Source: Bdellovibrio sp. CG22_combo_CG10-13_8_21_14_all_39_27
Lineage (GTDB): Bacteria; Bdellovibrionota; Bacteriovoracia; Bacteriovoracales; Bacteriovoracaceae
Assembly (NCBI GenBank): GCA_002786715.1
Contig: PCTW01000061.1
Coordinates: forward strand, 1 to 64,000
Length of the DNA: 64,000 bases
Direction: 5' to 3'
The position numbers and the translations under genes were made by a program. Positions 17,069 to 26,143 of the stretch are shown here, one piece after another. Every line of letters begins with the position of its first letter. Position 1 is the stretch's first letter. Below the pieces are notes generated by a model. The model saw only the letters and a program-made list of their open reading frames with translations. It had not been told where the DNA came from and searched no databases.

Positions 17069-18264
17069 TTGCGATTCAATCCGAAAATGGGGAACTGGTT
17101 AAGGTTCTCAAAAATGTGCTTGAAGGCGAATTTGGCTTTCACAAAAACTTCGGCTTTATCAGCAAGGAAAGAGCTGAAAAGCGCGTAGAAGCACGTAAAC
17201 GTCAGTGTTATGACTACACTAACGATGAATGGCTTTGTTCTTTTAAAATCCAAAGCCATAACGACACTCTTAAGCTTTCAGGTCTAGCTGGCTGTGAAGC
17301 GATTGAGAGTAGCGGAGCTTGGAAGCTTAAAACCCCAATGGGGACCTTTAGTATTACTGAAGGTCTAGGCGGAAGAATTGCTCCTCTATTGGAAGAGCAT
17401 CCTGATAAAAAGACATGGCTTGATAATCTTTTGGCCATTACTTTCTTATTAACATTTCTTTTAGTACCTCTTCTTTATTTTATGCAAGCTGAGCCGGTTG
17501 AAGAAGTTGAAGAAGAAAAAATTCTCGAGCCCATTACTGTTCAAATTATGAAGCAAGTTAAAACTGTTAAAATTGAACAAATGGTAAATCCAAATATTCA
17601 AACCAAGCCAATCGATAAAGCTGAAGTTTCTAAGCGTGCTGTTCAAAGAAATCTTGGATTTCTAGGAATGGTAGGTTCTAAAGACTTAAGCAAAGTTGTT
17701 GGTGGCGTTCCTCAAGAACTTAAAGTTGCAACGGCTGGGGCAGGTCCTGGCGGCGATGCTGGTTCAGGTGGTGAAGTTCTGACTGGTCTTGGAAAAGGAC
17801 TAAGAAAAACGACTGTCGGCAATACGGGCGTTCAAGGTCTTGGCGGAATTGGTACTAAAGGTGCTGGCGGTGGAAAAGGCGGTTACGGAAATACTCTCGT
17901 TGCTTCAGGTGAGGGAAAGGGAATTTCTGCCATTGCGGTTTCTAGCAATGACATGGTTCTCGAAGGTGGTATTAGTCGTTATGCCATTAATGCAACAATC
18001 GCAAAATACCTAAACCAAGTACGTCGTTGTTATGAAGCAGAACTGAAAAACAAACCAGAAATTCAAGGTCTGGTTGAAATGAATTTTGAAATCAATGCGG
18101 CAGGAAGACTCAATTATTCAAAGGTTAATAAATCAACGTTGAATAGCCCTCCTGTTGAATCATGTATCAGTACAAAAATGATGGATTGGCAATTTCCAAA
18201 GCCCAAGGGCGGAGTCAACGTCAATGTGAAATACCCCTTTATGTTAAGACCGGTAGGTACCTAA
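17065..18264 (+). CDS. AgmX/PglI C-terminal-domain (TonB-like) transenvelope protein (GltG-like)
   Basis: A 399-residue protein. A cytoplasmic N-terminal domain (about 1-115), one TM helix at about 119-140, a short acidic EEVEEEK segment, a Gly-rich flexible stretch (about 205-290), and a C-terminal TonB-like domain (ISRYAINATIAKYLNQVRRC, then GLVEMNFEIN and the conserved Cys in VESCIS). The last domain is the AgmX/PglI type of myxobacterial gliding proteins. It probably transmits motor motion across the periplasm to the outer membrane, as TonB does. ATGA overlap upstream and TAATG overlap downstream show coupling. Confidence 0.8.
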   Translation: MIAIQSENGELVKVLKNVLEGEFGFHKNFGFISKERAEKRVEARKRQCYDYTNDEWLCSFKIQSHNDTLKLSGLAGCEAIESSGAWKLKTPMGTFSITEGLGGRIAPLLEEHPDKKTWLDNLLAITFLLTFLLVPLLYFMQAEPVEEVEEEKILEPITVQIMKQVKTVKIEQMVNPNIQTKPIDKAEVSKRAVQRNLGFLGMVGSKDLSKVVGGVPQELKVATAGAGPGGDAGSGGEVLTGLGKGLRKTTVGNTGVQGLGGIGTKGAGGGKGGYGNTLVASGEGKGISAIAVSSNDMVLEGGISRYAINATIAKYLNQVRRCYEAELKNKPEIQGLVEMNFEINAAGRLNYSKVNKSTLNSPPVESCISTKMMDWQFPKPKGGVNVNVKYPFMLRPVGT

Positions 18265-20282
18265 TGAAGAAAATAAAAAGTAGTCTCCTTCTTCTCCTCG
18301 TCGCCACAAGTGTTTTTTCTTGTAAGCAAGATCCCTATCCCGCTGATGGTGAAATAAGAGTCGTTCAAAGAGAAGAGCAGCGTTCTGTTGAACCTCCACT
18401 GGCCATGTCCGTAGAAGACGTGATTGAGTATAAGGAAGGTCGCTATAGAGAATACAAAATTCGCGTTTCTGTCAAAGATCCGGGTAAGGCAATCGTGAAT
18501 ATTGATAATTTACCTGCGGGTACTGAATTTGATCCTGAAACATTTATTTTAAAGTGGCGTCCTAATTTCTTTGATGGAAATGATCCTACTGATCCTGCGA
18601 TCAAGAGCCGTATTTATCCAATCACGGTTTGGTTGAGAAATAGTGCCGATCCTGTTCGTGCTTTAAGAAAGACAATTAATCTTGTGGTTTATGATGTCCC
18701 TCAAATTATTGAGATAGAACCTTCGCGCACAACGACGGTTGAAGAAGGTCAACAATTTAGCAATACTTTTACGATCGCTAATGCTGATTACCCCCAAGGT
18801 CCTTTTAGAGTTGTGACGACTGGAATGCCGGCCAATACTGAACTGGTTAAAGTTAATGAAACAACTTTCAAGCTAGAGTTCTCTCCTGATTTTTATCATG
18901 TGAATCGTCGAGTCGATGGTGCAAGCAAAGCCTATAAAGGCAAGATCATTGTGGCCAATCCTGCCAATCATACGATGGAAAAAGAACTTAATATTACAGT
19001 TAATGACAAACGATTAGAATCAAAACTTGTGACTCCAACTAAATTGATTCAAGGATTGGACGTCAGCTTCCAAGTCGTGGCCTACGATCTTAATAAAGAG
19101 ATGTCACCTGTTTTAACTATGACTTCTGATCGTCCTGACTTTGGTAAATTTACATTTCAAGAAGTTAAAAATGAAGATAGCAGTTCAACTGTTCTCAACG
19201 TTTTTTGGACAGATATCCCACCAACTCATAATGGTGAAGAGTTTACCCTGAGATTCAAATCATGTGTTCAAGGACGCTGGTCTGCTAACGATAATTGTAA
19301 TGAATCTTCTACTAAAGTTAAGATTGTCGTTCGCGATCGCATGCCACCTCAAATTACACGGACTGATTGGCCAGCAGGAGAGATGATCTATCTCGGTTAT
19401 GGGGAATCAATGTCTCGCAGAGTTACGATTAGAGATCGTGAAGATTCTAATCTCAAGCCCAAGATTGAAATCTTTCCCGTCGAAATGAGAAAATACGTTT
19501 CATGGTCAGGTGATCAATTGAGAATGAACTTCTCTCAAGATGGGGTCTTTCAATTTAATCTTCAAGCGACTTCGGATTATAACGTGTCTTCTGCTGAAAG
19601 CTTTCTGGTAGAGGTCTTCCCTAAGAATAGAAATAAAATTCTCTTCTTTGCTGATTCAACTCGCGATCCTGAAGTGATTTTCTACAAATCAACATTTAAA
19701 AATGTCGATATCATGAATCCTGCCATTCAAGATGTGAATGTTCGCAATATTTCTGATCGTGACACATTGGTGATTGGCACAAGCACTTTGATGGATGTTG
19801 AAGTCCAAGACAAAGTGATGAAGGCGATTGATAAAATCAAAAACATTGTCGTTGCATCTCCATTGATTGATCAATTACCGGAAAAGTTCTTGGCCAAGCT
19901 TCGCGATGATTACGATATGGTCACTATTGGTCGTTATAGTCAGTTGCCGAATCTTCCTCCATTGGAAAAAATGTCTTTTGCTAAGACTCGTCAGTTTTCT
20001 GATACCAAGAGTCCTATTTTCTTAAAGCAAAGCGCTTCTCAAGAATCTCGTGATCCAATGCTCTTTAATGGCGGTCTTTATGATCCTCAGAAAGTTTGCA
20101 AGGGTGTTTTAGGTCTCTCTCTTGATGGTAATAATCCGTACGTTATTGGTGTCGTTTGTGACCGCGATAACGGTGGACGAATTTCTTTGCTTGGAACGGA
20201 GTGGGCCGATTTAAAAGTCTCCGCTGGCGATGAGCAAGTTCCGGTTGAATGGTTTAATACAATGATTAAAGGTCAATTCTGA
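18264..20282 (+). CDS. Large lipoprotein with Ig/cadherin-like domains, gliding-type operon
   Basis: A 672-residue protein starting at 18264 (TAATG overlap). Signal with lipobox VFSC, Cys20. Several tandem ~100-residue beta domains follow: LPAGTEFDPETFILKWRPNF is the putative-Ig/cadherin-like signature, repeated as GMPANTEL...TFKLEFSPDF at about residues 190-215 and again near 280-370. The C-terminal ~190 residues (NKILFFADSTRDPEVIFYK onward) form a separate alpha/beta domain. A membrane-anchored, surface or periplasmic adhesin-like part of the machine is inferred. No exact Glt homolog is recognised. Confidence 0.7.
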   Translation: MKKIKSSLLLLLVATSVFSCKQDPYPADGEIRVVQREEQRSVEPPLAMSVEDVIEYKEGRYREYKIRVSVKDPGKAIVNIDNLPAGTEFDPETFILKWRPNFFDGNDPTDPAIKSRIYPITVWLRNSADPVRALRKTINLVVYDVPQIIEIEPSRTTTVEEGQQFSNTFTIANADYPQGPFRVVTTGMPANTELVKVNETTFKLEFSPDFYHVNRRVDGASKAYKGKIIVANPANHTMEKELNITVNDKRLESKLVTPTKLIQGLDVSFQVVAYDLNKEMSPVLTMTSDRPDFGKFTFQEVKNEDSSSTVLNVFWTDIPPTHNGEEFTLRFKSCVQGRWSANDNCNESSTKVKIVVRDRMPPQITRTDWPAGEMIYLGYGESMSRRVTIRDREDSNLKPKIEIFPVEMRKYVSWSGDQLRMNFSQDGVFQFNLQATSDYNVSSAESFLVEVFPKNRNKILFFADSTRDPEVIFYKSTFKNVDIMNPAIQDVNVRNISDRDTLVIGTSTLMDVEVQDKVMKAIDKIKNIVVASPLIDQLPEKFLAKLRDDYDMVTIGRYSQLPNLPPLEKMSFAKTRQFSDTKSPIFLKQSASQESRDPMLFNGGLYDPQKVCKGVLGLSLDGNNPYVIGVVCDRDNGGRISLLGTEWADLKVSAGDEQVPVEWFNTMIKGQF

Positions 20283-20287
20283 GGTTT

Positions 20288-20980
20288 ATGATGAAAAAAA
20301 TACTACTAGCTCTCTTCGTTTTAAGTTCTTCAGTGATGGCCCAAGAAGCGACTGAACTTGAAAAGAAATTAGATGCTCTGAATATTCCTGATGATAAGGT
20401 CACGCCTGTTTTGAGCGAAGATAAGCTCTATGTTGTGAATACTCGTTATTCAAGCTTAGTGAATCGTCATGAGTTAACTCTTCAAGGAGCTAACAACTTC
20501 ACAGCCGATAGTCATCTTTCTACTAATCAAGCCGCGGCTTCTTACCGCTATCATATCAACAGTAAATGGTCGCTTGGGCTTCGCTACACTCGTTACTCAA
20601 ATGAGCTAACTGCAGCAGGTAAGAAATTATTCGAAGATAAGCAAATTCTTCCTGACACAGACTTTGCGAAAAATGGTCAAGAAGCCTATGTAAGCTACAA
20701 TACGATTTACGGAAAACTTCGTTGGTCACAAGATACTGTGGTTTATTTTGATCAATACGTTGCTCTTGGTGGTGGAAAGGTTGAACTTGCTTCAGGTAAA
20801 AAGAACATGGCTTTTGCTGACCTTGGTTTAGCTTTTTGGTTAGGCAAACACATGAGTACTCGTGTTGGCTTTAAAAATGAATTCTATAAGCAATCTCAAC
20901 GTAATGGTGATCGTAGTATTCATAATGGCATGGGCTATTTGGAAATAGGTTATCTCTTCGGCAGTGGTGATCGCGGATGA
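20288..20980 (+). CDS. Outer-membrane beta-barrel protein (OMP_myx_plus type)
   Basis: A 230-residue protein with a signal peptide (MMKKILLALFVLSSSVMA). After a short helical linker it has alternating amphipathic strands with aromatic girdles (AASYRYHINSKWSLGLRYTR, AYVSYNTIYGKLRW) and a glycine-rich end (GYLEIGYLFG), the plan of the TIGR04565-like outer-membrane barrels found in Myxococcus and Bdellovibrio. It is the probable outer-membrane component of the operon's complex, comparable with GltA/GltB/GltH barrels. GAGG precedes the start. Confidence 0.75.
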   Translation: MMKKILLALFVLSSSVMAQEATELEKKLDALNIPDDKVTPVLSEDKLYVVNTRYSSLVNRHELTLQGANNFTADSHLSTNQAAASYRYHINSKWSLGLRYTRYSNELTAAGKKLFEDKQILPDTDFAKNGQEAYVSYNTIYGKLRWSQDTVVYFDQYVALGGGKVELASGKKNMAFADLGLAFWLGKHMSTRVGFKNEFYKQSQRNGDRSIHNGMGYLEIGYLFGSGDRG

Positions 20981-22491
20981 AAAAATTTGTAGCTAGCTTC
21001 CTCATTGCTTGTTCATTTAACTCATTTGCTGATTCAGGAACTTTATTGAATCAAGCGGGAAGTGATATCGATTTTTCATCACAGATCCAACGTCAAAAAC
21101 AACTGAATTTGGACAATCCATTTGTGATTCAACTTTATTCAGCCTGGAAAGCCTTAGGCGCACTTGAAAATAATTCAAATGTCTGGGTTGATTTGATTCT
21201 TAATAAACAACATGATCAAGCTTTGGCCCTTTTACCAAAAGTAACTGAAGCGAAGATGAATACCATTAAGCAGGCCAGTGAACTTTATCTTCTTTACCAA
21301 ACTGGCCATGTACAGACATTTGTGAACCGTTGGATTGATGTCGCTTCTTCAACTTCATTTCTCAAAACAGAAATGGGGATCGCCCTTGATCAGATCGTAG
21401 GTCCAGGGAGTACTCAACTTTTGTTGGTCAATGGTTTCTTCTTGTCTGATGACATCCGAGAAAAATTGAAGAGAATTGAAAGTATTCCTTCTCAAATGAA
21501 TTATTCTCTCCAAGCCTTGAAGGCCTTAAGAACTGGTGAAAATGCTGTTTCTTGGATTGGTAAACTTGATGAATCGAATCCTCTTCGGATGCCTTTGGCC
21601 CAAACTGCGCTCCTTCATTTTGCCAAAGATGGAAAACTAGGTGCTTCAGGGAAATTAATTAAGAGCGTGGTTGAACCTATTCTCAATAAAACAGAAGACG
21701 AGGAAGAGTTAGCTTTATACTTTATGACTTTGGGGCGCTTGCTTTATCAAGCTGGTGCTTTGGCAGAGTCAAAAAAGTATTATGATCTTATCCCAGAAAC
21801 TTCAGCCTATTTCTTAAAAGCAAAAACCGAGTCTCTTTGGGTTCACCTTCGCGAAAAAGATTTTTCTCGCACTAAGGGAGAACTTGCTACGTTAGAGATG
21901 AAAATTTTCAATGATAAATTCTATCCTGAAGCTTATCTCATAAGTGCTATGGCCAATGTGATGTTATGCCAATTCGTTGAATCAAAAGCGGCCATCACCA
22001 GATTTATCAATGTAAATAGAAAATGGGCCCATGAAATTGAAGCGAATATTGGATCAGCAACAGCTCCAGCAGTTGATCGTAATCTTTTTATTGTGAATCT
22101 TGAAAGAGCAATCTCATCTCTCCAAAGAGAAAAATTGCTACTTGAACAAAAGAAAGTTGATGCCTCTTATATCGCACCTATAGATCAAAGAGTTGTTGAG
22201 GCCCAGAATTCTCTTCGTAAAGAAATAACAGCTCAATGGGTAAATCGTAAGGCAATGTTAGAGAGTGCACTTTATAAAATGAAGTTTGTAAAAATAGAAT
22301 TGATCTCTCGCATGCGCCAAGTGGCAATGAATATGAAAGTTGATGGTAGTGATGAAGTCAGCCAGTACAGCGCTGCTGTTGCTCGTAATAATGAACTAAG
22401 CTTTCCTAATGATGGTGTGATTTGGGGCGATGAACTCTTTAATATGAGTGCAAAGGTTTTGAATAAATGCATCAAAGGCGAATTAAAATGA
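20977..22491 (+). CDS. Exported TPR-like protein of the gliding-type operon
   Basis: A 504-residue protein with a signal peptide (MKKFVASFLIACSFNSFA). It is helical throughout with TPR-like pairs (LYFMTLGRLLYQAGALAESK, KYYDLIPE) and a long charged coiled-coil segment near 370-450 (ERAISSLQREKLLLEQKK). Likely periplasmic scaffold. Overlaps both neighbours by 4 nt. Confidence 0.7.
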   Translation: MKKFVASFLIACSFNSFADSGTLLNQAGSDIDFSSQIQRQKQLNLDNPFVIQLYSAWKALGALENNSNVWVDLILNKQHDQALALLPKVTEAKMNTIKQASELYLLYQTGHVQTFVNRWIDVASSTSFLKTEMGIALDQIVGPGSTQLLLVNGFFLSDDIREKLKRIESIPSQMNYSLQALKALRTGENAVSWIGKLDESNPLRMPLAQTALLHFAKDGKLGASGKLIKSVVEPILNKTEDEEELALYFMTLGRLLYQAGALAESKKYYDLIPETSAYFLKAKTESLWVHLREKDFSRTKGELATLEMKIFNDKFYPEAYLISAMANVMLCQFVESKAAITRFINVNRKWAHEIEANIGSATAPAVDRNLFIVNLERAISSLQREKLLLEQKKVDASYIAPIDQRVVEAQNSLRKEITAQWVNRKAMLESALYKMKFVKIELISRMRQVAMNMKVDGSDEVSQYSAAVARNNELSFPNDGVIWGDELFNMSAKVLNKCIKGELK

Positions 22492-23531
22492 AATTAAGAT
22501 TTTTCTTTTTAGCTCTTTTTGCTCTCTCTTGTGTCGGTGAAACGAAATATGTTCACTACGACAATCTTCCTCCGCAAGATGAAGACAATCGCGTTTATCC
22601 TTTAAGCCTTCTCGAAGTAGATAAGGATATTGATGTTTTGATTGTGATTGATAACTCTGGTTCAATGGATTCGATTCAGCAAAACGTCATTCGCAATTCA
22701 AGAATCTTTCTAGAGCAATTCGCGAAACAGCCTTATATCAATTGGAAAATCGGATTGATCTCAACTGACAAGTCGGAAGCTCCTTATTTAGGATTTGATA
22801 CTAGTTTTGATTGGGGTTTGATTGATTTTAGAGATCCTACTTCTTTCGATAGGACAGTTGCTCGTTTTCAAGAAGCCGTTTCAAGTTTAGGTACTAATGG
22901 TGATCCTTCAGAGTATGTTTTTTATAATGTCAAAAGAGTCGTTGATTTGTACGACGGCCGCCAACCATCACGACCAGCTTTTCTTCGTCAAAACTCTCAC
23001 TTCGTTGTCATCATGATTTCAGACGAAAAGGAACAGAGTAAGGAAGATTTTGGAGCTGCCTATGACGCTCCTAATTTTTTCAACACAATGTCTCAGTACA
23101 TTGCAGGTAATAAAATCTTAAGATTTTATGGAGCTCTTAATCGAAAGGATCTTCAAGGATGTACTCGGCCAGGTGATAGTGATACCTATGCAGGAAGCCA
23201 ATACGAATCAATTATTAATCTTTCAAATGGATTTAATATTTCAGCATGTATAGATAACTTTGGTACAGAGCTTGCAAAAATCGGGAAAGACATTGCTTCA
23301 TTAATTGGTTTACCTAGTTTGCTTTTAAAACAGAGACCAATCGTTGATACAATTAAAGTTTTCTATAAAGGAAAGCTTCTTCCGCCAGGTCGCAAAGACG
23401 AAGGTGGATTATGGTTTTATGAAGAAAGCACAAATACTATCAACTTCTATACGATGGAGTTTGTGGAAGATGCTCGAAATGACGTTTTCAAAATCGAATT
23501 CGAAGTTGATGACGGCTATAGCCGAGATTAG
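22488..23531 (+). CDS. Lipoprotein with von Willebrand factor A domain
   Basis: A 347-residue protein starting at 22488 (ATGA overlap). Lipobox FALSC with Cys15. The vWA domain starts near residue 47 and has an intact MIDAS motif, VIDNSGSM (Asp55, Ser57, Ser59), plus a later strand VVIMISDEKEQS. The C-terminal ~70 residues add a beta domain. vWA domains bind protein partners through a metal ion; here it is the last gene of the gliding-type operon and could be an adhesin or assembly factor at the outer membrane. Confidence 0.8.
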   Translation: MKLRFFFLALFALSCVGETKYVHYDNLPPQDEDNRVYPLSLLEVDKDIDVLIVIDNSGSMDSIQQNVIRNSRIFLEQFAKQPYINWKIGLISTDKSEAPYLGFDTSFDWGLIDFRDPTSFDRTVARFQEAVSSLGTNGDPSEYVFYNVKRVVDLYDGRQPSRPAFLRQNSHFVVIMISDEKEQSKEDFGAAYDAPNFFNTMSQYIAGNKILRFYGALNRKDLQGCTRPGDSDTYAGSQYESIINLSNGFNISACIDNFGTELAKIGKDIASLIGLPSLLLKQRPIVDTIKVFYKGKLLPPGRKDEGGLWFYEESTNTINFYTMEFVEDARNDVFKIEFEVDDGYSRD

Positions 23532-24271
23532 TAACCAATCACTTCATTCCATTTGATTTCAGGGGAATTGGGTCTAACACCCAGTTTGTAGTTGTCATCT
23601 ATTTCTTCAGGATCAAGCCAAGTTCCAAACCAACGATCCCAAAAGGAGAAGATGGTTCCTATGTTTTTCATTCGTCTCCCATTTACAGAGTGATGCAGAC
23701 GATGAACTCTTGGAGTTACTAATACCCATTCAATCCAACGATGACCGATGCGCGCATTCGTATGTTGATAAAAATTGGTCGTGTATCCAATGACTAAATA
23801 AACAAGCATTTCATAAGAATTCAGATTAAATAGCAGTACTCCAATAGTGGCCCGTGAGAAAATGAAGGAAGCATAGTGGACAAAGCTGGCCCGTAATCCG
23901 GAGAACCAATAGAGTTGCTCAATCTTATGATGAAGCAGATGACCTTTCCAAAACCATGGCCATTTGTGCATGAATAAGTGAATCCAATAGTTAAAGAAAT
24001 CAAGGACTATCGTAGCAATGAGGACTTTGGCCAAAGAGTTGATTGATGAGAACCATACCCAGTGGGGAAGATTTAAAATTTGATAAAATTTCATAAGAGG
24101 AGCTGAGATCAGCACGCCACTTAGGATGAGCATGCCAAAGGCCAAAAGATCTTTCTTGAATTCGAGCTTGCGATCAATTTTTCGATCTGGTCTTAAGATT
24201 TCCATGGCAAAAAAGAGCAGGCCCACAACAAAAAAGAGGCTGTTTAAAATAAGTGAATGGTCCTTGGTCAT
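23528..24271 (-). CDS. Fatty acid hydroxylase / sterol desaturase family protein
   Basis: A 247-residue integral membrane di-iron enzyme. The eight-histidine pattern of the family is present: HLFMH, HLLHH, QHTNARIGH and HRLHH, between four or more TM helices. Typical members hydroxylate or desaturate a lipid (ether lipid, carotenoid or sterol); the exact substrate cannot be read from the sequence. The end of the gene overlaps the convergent vWA gene by 4 nt. Confidence 0.85.
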   Translation of the reverse strand: MTKDHSLILNSLFFVVGLLFFAMEILRPDRKIDRKLEFKKDLLAFGMLILSGVLISAPLMKFYQILNLPHWVWFSSINSLAKVLIATIVLDFFNYWIHLFMHKWPWFWKGHLLHHKIEQLYWFSGLRASFVHYASFIFSRATIGVLLFNLNSYEMLVYLVIGYTTNFYQHTNARIGHRWIEWVLVTPRVHRLHHSVNGRRMKNIGTIFSFWDRWFGTWLDPEEIDDNYKLGVRPNSPEIKWNEVIGY

Positions 24272-24373
24272 AGATATTCCTTAATCAATTAACATGTTGC
24301 ATTGAGTCATTGATCACAATCAGTCTTTCTTTTTTTCAAAGTCTATGGCCAATCATATTCATTTTTATCTAGT

Positions 24374-24397
24374 TTGACACTGTTGCCGGATGCAACA
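24374..24397 (+). promoter_or_regulatory. TTGACA box with overlapping palindrome (candidate promoter/operator)
   Basis: TTGACA (24374-24379) is directly followed by TGTTGC-CGGAT-GCAACA (24381-24397), a 6-bp perfect inverted repeat. A TGTTGC half-site also lies at 24295-24300. The best -10 at 17 bases spacing (ACTATT, 24397-24402) is poor and would put the transcript start inside the Shine-Dalgarno of the next gene, so the promoter part is doubtful. The palindrome is a better candidate for a repressor site. Confidence 0.35.
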
Positions 24398-24415
24398 CTA
24401 TTAGGAGAGAGAGTT

Positions 24416-25282
24416 ATGAAGGTTTTTATACCCCTTGTTTTTGCCTTTTTAGGAATGGCCGAAGCAGCCCCTCGATATAATGCATCAGATGTTCTTAAAT
24501 ATGCCCTTACAGCGCATGGGATATCCTATTTGTTGCGAGATAAGCCAGGTTCCGTGAATGCTTGGAAAGTTGGTGAAACCTCAGAGCTCATCAAAGTAGA
24601 AACTCTCGATGGCAAAGTGGTTGCTTCTCGCTGGGGAAATACAGATTGCTCAGGGCTAACGAGTGCAGCTTATCGCTACCTTAAATTTAAAAAGCCTCAT
24701 GAAGGTGCTAAGCCAGCTTTATCAACCTCATTGTTTGCTGAAGCTGCCCAAGCCAAAAAGAATGGTTTCTATTTTGTTGAAGGAAGTTTGCCAAAACTGG
24801 CCCAACATGGAGACATGATCAACCGAACAGGTGCTCCTTATGGACACGTTTTTCTTTTTAATGGAATGAATGAAAGAGGCTTAGTGGAAACAGTTGAAGC
24901 GAGATGTACCAAGTGTGGAGTCGGTCGTTTTGTTCGCGGCTGGAATGATATTCTTGCTTCAACCTATAAAATCGTGCGCAACACTTCTATTAATCAAGAC
25001 GTCACTGATTCTCACCGAAATTTTAGTTTGGACGAAGCAAGTGCAACCGAAACGACTTTTAAATCAACAGGGTCTAGTCCTGAAGTGGAAGAGCGTAGAA
25101 GACCTCGCTGGTGGCCATTTGGTAAGAAAGAAAAAATTGGCTACGAAGTATTGAGCGGCGACGGAGTTTCTGAAATCGCAAAGTCCAATCAAGTTTCTGT
25201 TAAAACGCTTATGACGCTTAACAAAGACATCGATTGGAGACGTTTGAAAGTCGGAGATAAGCTAGACCTCGTGCTGGAATAA
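24416..25282 (+). CDS. Exported NlpC/P60- or CHAP-like peptidoglycan hydrolase with C-terminal LysM
   Basis: A 288-residue protein starting at 24416 (AGGAGAG upstream). Signal peptide MKVFIPLVFAFLGMAEA. The catalytic papain-like domain shows Cys78 in NTDCSGLTSAAYR and His144 in YGHVFLFNG, the NlpC/P60-CHAP order. A basic, Pro/Trp-rich linker (RRRPRWWPFGKK) leads to a LysM module at about 243-287 (YEVLSGDGVSEIAKSN, VGDKLDL) that binds peptidoglycan. It probably cuts peptide cross-links of self or prey wall. Two cysteines (ARCTKCG) may form a disulfide or metal site. Confidence 0.75.
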   Translation: MKVFIPLVFAFLGMAEAAPRYNASDVLKYALTAHGISYLLRDKPGSVNAWKVGETSELIKVETLDGKVVASRWGNTDCSGLTSAAYRYLKFKKPHEGAKPALSTSLFAEAAQAKKNGFYFVEGSLPKLAQHGDMINRTGAPYGHVFLFNGMNERGLVETVEARCTKCGVGRFVRGWNDILASTYKIVRNTSINQDVTDSHRNFSLDEASATETTFKSTGSSPEVEERRRPRWWPFGKKEKIGYEVLSGDGVSEIAKSNQVSVKTLMTLNKDIDWRRLKVGDKLDLVLE

Positions 25283-25300
25283 TTTTAGACTGTCTTAAAA

Positions 25301-26143
25301 ATGAATAAGACACTTTTTATAATTACTGAACAAAAATATCCTCATCTTACCCAAGATGATCAGGTTTTGAAGTCCGCTTTTGGAAAGCTCCAAGTTGATG
25401 TCAAAGTCGTGATATGGAATCACTTTAAACCTCAATTAAAAAGTCATGTTCTCATTCGTACGCCTTGGGATTATTCTGAGCATCGGCAAGATTTTGAAAA
25501 TTTTTTAGGTCTTTTAGAAGAAATGCAATGTCAGGTTTTTAATCCGCTTTCCACTCTAAGATGGAATATGAATAAACGTTATCTGTTAGAACTTCAGGAG
25601 CTCAATATTCCCATTGTTCCAACTCATATTGTCGATCATTATTCATTTTCAGATGCTTCTCAATTTTTAAAATTTGGGCCAATTGTAGCGAAACCATTAG
25701 TAGGAGCTGGAGGGCGCGATACTTTCTTGATTCGCGATGAATCTGAAATTCAAAAGAGCATTTCATTACTTGAAACGGAAGTTATTTTGCAACCGATGAT
25801 TGAAAGTATTTTGAATGAAGGTGAGTACTCTTTTCTTTATTTTGGTGGTGAGTTCTCTCACGCCCTTTTGAAGAAAGCAAAAAAGGGTGAATTTCGTATT
25901 CAAGAAAAACACGGTGGAACAGTTGAACATTATCAACCCAGTGATTTTGAAATAAATGAGGTCACTGCATCTTTAAAAAAAATAAAATACTCAATGACTT
26001 ATGTTCGTGTCGATATGGTTCGCATTGAAGGGAAGTTGTCGATCATGGAACTTGAAGCGGTCGAACCGGAACTCTTTTGGAGATTAAAACCTCAAGCCGC
26101 GGACGAATTTGCCAGTTTAATTGCGAAGGAATGGACGTTATGA
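25301..26143 (+). CDS. ATP-grasp family enzyme
   Basis: A 280-residue cytoplasmic protein of the ATP-grasp fold: an N-terminal domain with LIRTPWDYSEH and WNMNKRYLLEL, then the ATP-binding core with GPIVAKPLVGAGGRDTF (Lys plus glycine-rich loop) and a C-terminal metal-binding strand (RVDMVRIEGKLSIMELEAVEP, ending in Glu pairs). The R-x-x-WDY motif is typical of the DcsG/glutathione-synthetase-like group that ligates a carboxylate to an amine. The substrates are unknown. Its stop overlaps the start of the arsC relic. Confidence 0.75.
   Translation: MNKTLFIITEQKYPHLTQDDQVLKSAFGKLQVDVKVVIWNHFKPQLKSHVLIRTPWDYSEHRQDFENFLGLLEEMQCQVFNPLSTLRWNMNKRYLLELQELNIPIVPTHIVDHYSFSDASQFLKFGPIVAKPLVGAGGRDTFLIRDESEIQKSISLLETEVILQPMIESILNEGEYSFLYFGGEFSHALLKKAKKGEFRIQEKHGGTVEHYQPSDFEINEVTASLKKIKYSMTYVRVDMVRIEGKLSIMELEAVEPELFWRLKPQAADEFASLIAKEWTL

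Noticed and set aside
22272-22665. Minus-strand open frames over the end of the TPR gene and the start of the vWA gene
   Set aside because: The plus-strand genes here have coupled ATGA overlap, a signal peptide with lipobox and an intact MIDAS; the antisense frames have none of these.
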